Positions 6,311-9,505 of a DNA stretch of 9,505 bases are shown here, in pieces. Location of the stretch: the NCBI GenBank assembly GCA_900761995.1, contig CAAFEY010000126.1, forward strand, positions 1-9,505. The letters are read 5' to 3'. The stretch comes from an uncultured Collinsella sp. (lineage in GTDB: Bacteria; Actinomycetota; Coriobacteriia; Coriobacteriales; Coriobacteriaceae). Positions within the stretch are counted from its first letter, which is position 1, and each line of letters begins with the position of its first letter. The translations under genes were made by a program, and so were the position numbers. The notes beneath the pieces were generated by a model, which did not search any database, was not told the origin of the DNA, and worked only from the letters and a program-made list of their open reading frames with translations.

Positions 6311-6333
6311 CCTGCCAAAAAGGGACAGGTTTT
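6311..6333 (+). repeat. Further REP-like unit abutting the SOS promoter
   Basis: CCTGCC AAAAAGGGACAGGTTT at 6311-6332 shares 18 identical bases (6315-6332) with 5580-5597. The right half of the unit (ATTTTGGCAGG) is missing and replaced by TTGACGG, which is the -35 region of the polymerase promoter. The gene at 5656-6180 is thus framed by copies of the same repeat. Confidence 0.65.
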
Positions 6334-6360
6334 GACGGTGTCCGGACGAGCGGCTATTAT
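6332..6360 (+). promoter_or_regulatory. Sigma-70-type promoter of the translesion polymerase operon
   Basis: TTGACG (6332-6337) and TATTAT (6355-6360) are separated by exactly 17 bp, near-consensus hexamers with optimal spacing. Transcription would start around 6367, within the LexA box that overlaps the -10. The first T of the -35 is the last base shared with the REP-like unit. Confidence 0.8.
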
Positions 6361-6392
6361 CGAACATGTATTCGATAAGAACATGTGTTTGA
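6358..6392 (+). promoter_or_regulatory. Tandem LexA (SOS) boxes
   Basis: TCGAACATGTATTCGA (6360-6375) matches the actinobacterial/Gram-positive SOS box TCGAAC-N4-GTTCGA at 11 of 12 defined positions, inside a 7-bp-armed palindrome at 6358-6377. A second, weaker site, AAGAACATGTGTTTGA (6377-6392), matches 9 of 12, with its GAAC 17 bases after the first. The first box overlaps the -10 and start of transcription, the normal place for LexA repression. The downstream gene, a translesion polymerase, fits SOS control. Confidence 0.82.
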
Positions 6393-6403
6393 TGGGAGGA
6401 CGC

Positions 6404-7909
6404 GTGGGGCACGATCGTCACACCTATATCTGCATCGACCTCAAGACGTTTTACGCTAGCGTCGAGTGCGTTGACCGCGGGCTCAACCCGCTCACCACCA
6501 ACCTGGTCGTTGCCGACGAATCGCGCGGGCGCACGACCATCTGCCTCGCCATCACACAGGCCATGAAGGACCTCGGAATCCATAACCGCTGTCGCCTGTT
6601 CGAGATTCCCGACGGCATCGACTACATCAAGGCCGTACCGCGCATGCAGCACTACATGGAGGTGTCGGCGCAAATCTACGGCATCTATCTGGAATACGTG
6701 AGTCCGCAAGACATTCACGTCTATTCAATCGATGAATGCTTTATCGACGTGACACCCTATCTGGACCTCTATCACACCGATGCGGAAGGCTTCGCCTGCA
6801 TGTTGCGCGACGAGGTCCTGGCGCGCACCGGCATCACGGCGACGGTCGGCATCGGCCCCAACCTATTCCAGGCCAAGGTGGCACTCGACATTACCGCCAA
6901 GCACGTACCCAGCCGCATCGGCATACTCGACGACGAGACGTTCCGCAAGGAAATCTGGCCTCACCGCCCCATCACCGACATCTGGGGCATCGGGCCCGGC
7001 GTGGCAGCACGACTCGAAAAATACGGCGTCTACGATCTGATGGGCGTCGCCGCACTCGACGAGAACCTGCTCTACGACGAGCTCGGCGTCAATGCCGAGT
7101 ATCTTATCGACCACGCCTTCGGGCGCGAGCCGACAACTATCGCCGATATTCAGGCCTATCGCCCGCATGCAACCTCAACAACCACGGGGCAAGTGCTCTC
7201 GAAGGGCTATGCCTACGAGCAGGCCTACACCGTCTTGCGCGAGATGGTCGACAACGCCGTGCTGGATTTGATCGACAAGCACGTGGTGTGTGACAGCATC
7301 TCGCTCTTCGTGGTCTATGCAAACGAGCGCGCCGACATCCGACGGCTCGACGCCAGCGGAACGGCGCAATATATAGACGGCTGCGGGCACCTGCGCTCAA
7401 GCACATCGAGCATCGAGCCCGCCGCAACCGCCGGCCCCGAACTCGCGCCCCGTGCGCCCAAGCCCGTCCAGCGCGATGACGAACGGCGGCGCTTGGTGCG
7501 TGAGGCGCAGGCAATCGATGGCATCTTTGTGGGAGAGCATGGCGGCAAACCGCGTGGTGGCTATGCCGCACTCTTTGCGCACTCTAACGCCTCGCGAAAG
7601 CTGCCCGAGCGTACCAATTCGTTTAAGAAGATCATGGGCTATTTCGATGAGCTCTGGGCGCAGACCGTCGATCCCAAACGACCGGTCAAACGCATCAACC
7701 TGGGCTTTGGCAACCTCATGCCCGAGGAATTTGCCACCATCGATCTATTTAGCGATATCGAGGCCGATGAGCGCGAGCGCGACCTGGCGCGCGCCGTCCT
7801 GGCCGTGAAGGGCAAGTACGGCAAGAACGCGCTCGTCAAGGGATTAAGCTTCACCGCCGGCGCCACCGCACGCGAACGCAACGATCAGGTAGGAGGACAT
7901 CGTGCCTAA
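6404..7909 (+). CDS. Y-family translesion DNA polymerase, UvrX/UmuC-like (501 aa)
   Basis: The enzyme inserts nucleotides opposite damaged template bases. The palm begins YICIDLKTFYASVEC (8-22) with catalytic Asp12. The second catalytic site is YSIDECFIDVT (107-117) with Asp110 and Glu111. VGIGPNLFQAKVALDITAKH (148-167) follows, then a helix-hairpin-helix DIWGIGPGVAARLEKYGV (192-209). The C-terminus (KYGKNALVKG... GATARERNDQVGGHRA) is that of Firmicute UvrX/YqjW-type polymerases. Residues about 317-385 form a Ala/Pro/Arg-rich insertion inside the little-finger domain, before GGYAALFAHSN. I chose GTG 6404 because GGGAGGA (6394-6400) precedes it and the predicted transcript starts near 6367; ATG 6383 or 6392 are in-frame alternatives. 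Two LexA boxes control it and a YolD-like gene overlaps its stop. Confidence 0.93.
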   Translation: MGHDRHTYICIDLKTFYASVECVDRGLNPLTTNLVVADESRGRTTICLAITQAMKDLGIHNRCRLFEIPDGIDYIKAVPRMQHYMEVSAQIYGIYLEYVSPQDIHVYSIDECFIDVTPYLDLYHTDAEGFACMLRDEVLARTGITATVGIGPNLFQAKVALDITAKHVPSRIGILDDETFRKEIWPHRPITDIWGIGPGVAARLEKYGVYDLMGVAALDENLLYDELGVNAEYLIDHAFGREPTTIADIQAYRPHATSTTTGQVLSKGYAYEQAYTVLREMVDNAVLDLIDKHVVCDSISLFVVYANERADIRRLDASGTAQYIDGCGHLRSSTSSIEPAATAGPELAPRAPKPVQRDDERRRLVREAQAIDGIFVGEHGGKPRGGYAALFAHSNASRKLPERTNSFKKIMGYFDELWAQTVDPKRPVKRINLGFGNLMPEEFATIDLFSDIEADERERDLARAVLAVKGKYGKNALVKGLSFTAGATARERNDQVGGHRA

Positions 7910-8327
7910 GCCCCAACAACAGCCGATGCGGCCACCGACGCCTTTTGAACGTCTAGCGGACCCCGAGGGAAGACGTCGCTCCGCCGACCCCAAGCTCACC
8001 GCCAACGGCGCCATCCGCGCCGGCCGTGCCGCGCAGTTTATGCCCTTTGCCGCCCTCACGGGATACTACGAGCTTGTGCGCAAACAAGAGATCACTGTTG
8101 AGCCCAAATGCGAACTCACAGAAGAAAAAGCCCTCGAGCTTTCGAAAAAGCTCGAGGGCCTCAAACGCGGCGACCTGGTGCGTGTCACCTATTACGATAT
8201 GTACGGCTATCGTAGCCGCACGGGCATTCTCGACGAAGTGTTACCCGCATTCAAGCTGCTCAAACTCAGGGATATCGCCATCGACTTCGACGACATCCAG
8301 GACATTGAGCTACGCGGACGAGCCTAG
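7902..8327 (+). CDS. YolD-like protein, partner of the Y-family polymerase (141 aa)
   Basis: YolD-like proteins are small, and in Bacillus they are encoded together with UvrX- or YqjW-type polymerases; a role in supporting or controlling the polymerase is proposed, not established. The family motif RAAQFMPFAALTGY lies at 42-55. LEGLKRGDLVRVTYYD (84-99) and a C-terminal DFDDIQDIEL (128-137) match the later conserved blocks. The first 35 residues are Pro/Arg-rich and look disordered. The start is GTG 7902 with AGGAGGA at 7891-7897; it overlaps the polymerase stop by 8 bases, so translation is probably coupled and the gene is in the SOS operon. A perfect 13-bp hairpin at 8130-8159 lies within its coding sequence. 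Confidence 0.88.
   Translation: MPKPQQQPMRPPTPFERLADPEGRRRSADPKLTANGAIRAGRAAQFMPFAALTGYYELVRKQEITVEPKCELTEEKALELSKKLEGLKRGDLVRVTYYDMYGYRSRTGILDEVLPAFKLLKLRDIAIDFDDIQDIELRGRA
8122..8159 (-). terminator. Intrinsic terminator on the minus strand, inside the yolD-like gene
   Basis: GCCCTCGAGCTTT (8130-8142) and AAAGCTCGAGGGC (8147-8159) form a perfect 13-bp stem with loop CGAA. On the minus strand it is followed at once by TTTTTCTT (8129-8122), the canonical terminator tail. The only minus-strand gene pointing at it is the heavy-metal protein, whose stop is 195 bases upstream. On the plus strand no T-run follows, so yolD-like transcription should pass. The stem encodes residues 76-86 of the YolD-like protein. 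Confidence 0.7.
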
Positions 8328-8353
8328 ACAAGGACGCGCATCCAAGGCAAGGC

Positions 8354-8737
8354 CTACAGCGTCATGACGTAGTAGCCTGCATCTCTCACGGCCGTCTCAA
8401 GGACACCGCGATCGATCGGCCGCTTGGAGCGCACGCGCGCTGTGTGGTCCGCGTACGTTACCGTTGCCCACACGCCGTCCAGCGCATTGAGGGCATTCTC
8501 AACGTTTTGAGCACAGCCATCGCAGCTCATGCCGCCGATGAGCAACTCATCGCTATAGGGGTAGTGGGACGGATCGGTATCCGCAACCACTACCTTCTTG
8601 GCCTTCTTACCGCTCGCGCCATCGCTGCAGCAGCTCTTTCCGTGTGTCGAAGCGACAATGCGACGCAGGCCAAAGAACATGCCAACGGCAATCACGGCAA
8701 GCACGATGAGATTCGCAGGGTTGAGCAAGTCACTCAT
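8354..8737 (-). CDS. Membrane-anchored heavy-metal-associated (HMA) domain protein (127 aa)
   Basis: Residues 8-23 form one membrane span (ANLIVLAVIAVGMFFG) followed by Arg-Arg, then a cytoplasmic linker with a Cys pair (SCCSDG, 35-40). An HMA domain covers about 62-127, with the metal-binding loop GGMSCDGCAQNVENAL (68-83), Cys72 and Cys75. HMA domains bind Cu(I) or another soft metal and hand it to a P-type ATPase or regulator. The same layout of a small membrane anchor, Cys pair and HMA domain occurs in many Gram-positive anaerobes; their role is not well known. The start is ATG 8737 behind AAAGGGGA; an in-frame TTG at 8752 would place the ribosome site inside the gene. It is divergent from the DUF3793 gene and has a CsoR-like site at 8767-8787. 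No copper ATPase gene is adjacent, so metal identity is inferred. Confidence 0.88.
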   Translation of the reverse strand: MSDLLNPANLIVLAVIAVGMFFGLRRIVASTHGKSCCSDGASGKKAKKVVVADTDPSHYPYSDELLIGGMSCDGCAQNVENALNALDGVWATVTYADHTARVRSKRPIDRGVLETAVRDAGYYVMTL

Positions 8738-8766
8738 GCGTTCCCCTTTCAAGTAGCCCTATCTAG

Positions 8767-8787
8767 ATACCCCAATGGGGTGTCCCC
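8767..8787 (-). promoter_or_regulatory. CsoR-like copper operator candidate before the HMA gene
   Basis: ACCCC-AAT-GGGGT (8769-8781) is an inverted repeat of the C-tract/G-tract kind bound by CsoR-family repressors, and GGGG-TGT-CCCC (8777-8787) forms a second one sharing the G-tract. It lies 30-50 bases upstream of the HMA start. The promoter it would act on is not clear: TTGACC (minus, 8819-8814) and TAAGAT (8793-8788) stand 20 bp apart, longer than usual. Operator identity is an inference from pattern and neighbour. Confidence 0.5.
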
Positions 8788-8844
8788 ATCTTAACCCAAA
8801 ATCATGTCCGTTCGGTCAATTAGTTTCCCTGTTCAAACTTTTTA

Positions 8845-8888
8845 GTTGACCAAGGCTTACTTTCGTGTATAAGTTTTCCTAGGCTAAC
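8845..8888 (+). promoter_or_regulatory. Two DtxR/IdeR-like iron boxes flanking the promoter core
   Basis: GTTTTCCTAGGCTAAC (8873-8888) matches the symmetric form GTTAGCCTAGGCTAAC at 14 of 16 positions. GTTGACCAAGGCTTAC (8845-8860) matches at 12 of 16. The first site covers the -35 and the second covers the -10 edge and start of transcription, with a 28-base step. DtxR/IdeR-family regulators bind such inverted repeats when loaded with Fe(II) and repress iron-uptake genes. This fits the DUF3793 gene that follows. Confidence 0.55.
8846..8873 (+). promoter_or_regulatory. Promoter of the DUF3793 gene
   Basis: TTGACC (8846-8851) and TATAAG (8868-8873) are separated by 16 bp. Transcription would start near 8880, inside the downstream iron-box-like site, leaving a leader of about 33 bases before the GTG start at 8913. 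Confidence 0.7.
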
Positions 8889-8912
8889 AACTGAGGACCC
8901 GAAAGGAGCATC

Positions 8913-9505
8913 GTGACTCGAACCATTGACATCCCGACATACCAAACGGCTGTCGTGCGCAACTGCTCCCCTACGCTCGCAGGTATCAAGCCGGCTTCGC
9001 TCTTTACCTATCCCGGCGTTTACGCCAACCAAAACGGAAAACCCAGCGCCGACCATATCGAAGAGCGACGCTCTCGCCTGCTCTCCGTCATAACCCAATG
9101 CAACCGCGAGCTCCAGCCACTCGGGATCCATATGAGCGTTTTGGTCTGGCGCCCCTGCGGGGCGCTCATCTATGTGTACCGCCCTGCGGACCTCATGCGA
9201 TACCTCTCCGACCCCCGTGCCACGACGGCGCTAGCCGCCGAAGGTTACGATGTCCACAACCTGCCCGCATCCCTGGTGCATCTCGCCGCGCGCATCACGC
9301 TGGCAAGCAGCAATGCCGCAGAAAGCGCCTATGAAGGCAGCGTCTGCGCACTCGCGCGAAATAGACACTGCGATACGGGGTGCATATGCGAGTTCCCCCA
9401 CGAAATTGGCTATTTTTTGGGCTATCCCTACGAAGATGTCCATCAGTTTATCGTCCAGCACGGCGAAAACTATAAGGTCTTTGGCGCATGGAAGGTATAC
9501 ACAAA
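8913..9505 (+). CDS. DUF3793 family protein, probable first gene of an iron (Feo) cluster (partial, runs off right edge)
   Basis: The frame from GTG 8913 is open for 197 codons to the window edge. AAAGGAG at 8902-8908 supports the start. Family features are CSPTLAGIKPASLF (18-31), a central LVWRPCGALIYVYRP block (77-91), and the C-terminal CEFPHEIGYFLGYPYEDV (159-176) followed by GAWKVY (191-196), which is near the usual end of the family, so only a short tail is probably missing. Cys153, Cys157 and Cys159 form a C-x3-C-x-C cluster just before the HEIG motif and might bind metal. The biochemical function is unknown. In Coriobacteria and clostridia I recall these genes beside feoA/feoB and flavodoxin, and the iron-box-like promoter agrees; the downstream genes are outside the window. 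Confidence 0.85.
   Translation, partial: MTRTIDIPTYQTAVVRNCSPTLAGIKPASLFTYPGVYANQNGKPSADHIEERRSRLLSVITQCNRELQPLGIHMSVLVWRPCGALIYVYRPADLMRYLSDPRATTALAAEGYDVHNLPASLVHLAARITLASSNAAESAYEGSVCALARNRHCDTGCICEFPHEIGYFLGYPYEDVHQFIVQHGENYKVFGAWKVYT

Noticed and set aside
7902..7909. Identical 8-base overlaps at 2316-2323 (ATGTCTAA) and 7902-7909 (GTGCCTAA) as a shared regulatory element
   Set aside because: This geometry is a common form of translational coupling in compact operons; the similarity is imposed by overlapping a start codon with TAA.
8492..8512. Small inverted repeat CTCAA/TTGAG as a terminator for the yolD-like gene
   Set aside because: Five pairs only, no T-run, and it lies inside the heavy-metal protein coding sequence.
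1..9505. CRISPR array, tRNA or rRNA genes
   Set aside because: No regularly spaced repeat array, tRNA cloverleaf or rRNA sequence was seen by eye; the boxA-like element alone is not evidence for an rRNA gene.

Overview
The window looks like chromosome of a high-GC actinobacterium of the class Coriobacteriia, most likely Collinsella or a close relative. The grounds are the GC-rich codon use, an actinobacterial-type glucose-6-phosphate isomerase, a DUF3793 gene behind a DtxR/IdeR-like promoter (the usual first gene of a Feo-type iron cluster), and a UvrX-like Y-family polymerase paired with a YolD-like gene. The genus is an inference; no rRNA or tRNA gene is present to confirm it.

Left part (1-3730), accessory. 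The 5' end of an IS30-like transposase gene runs off the left edge (1-236, minus). It is followed by a near-perfect 38-bp palindrome (289-326) that may mark the insertion-sequence end. A gene-free stretch (237-751) then holds a candidate promoter, a small hairpin, a long-range stem, an rRNA-leader-like boxA element and an 80-nt C/A-rich, G-poor, rut-like tract. It leads a plus-strand three-gene cassette: a protein of unknown function, a ClpP-family serine peptidase with an intact catalytic triad, and a soluble VirD4/TraG-like ATPase whose start overlaps the clpP-like stop. No relaxase, other type IV secretion gene or Clp unfoldase is nearby, so the job of this cassette is open.

Middle part (3698-6231), chromosomal, minus strand. 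It holds a terminator, pgi, the pgi leader, a head-to-head pair of REP-like repeat units that also looks like a terminator, and a short gene resembling only the nucleotide-binding half of an iron-containing alcohol dehydrogenase. A further copy of the repeat lies 0.7 kb away at 6311-6333 and runs straight into the next promoter.

Right part (6332-9505). A textbook -35/-10 promoter overlaps a near-consensus LexA box, with a second weaker box 17 bp on. It drives a Y-family translesion polymerase translationally coupled to a YolD-like gene, an SOS mutagenesis module. Convergent to it is a small membrane-anchored heavy-metal-associated protein whose apparent terminator lies inside the yolD-like coding sequence. 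Divergent from that, behind two iron-box-like sites, begins a DUF3793 gene cut by the right edge. The last two genes form a metal-homeostasis region, with a CsoR-like copper operator candidate in front of the heavy-metal gene.
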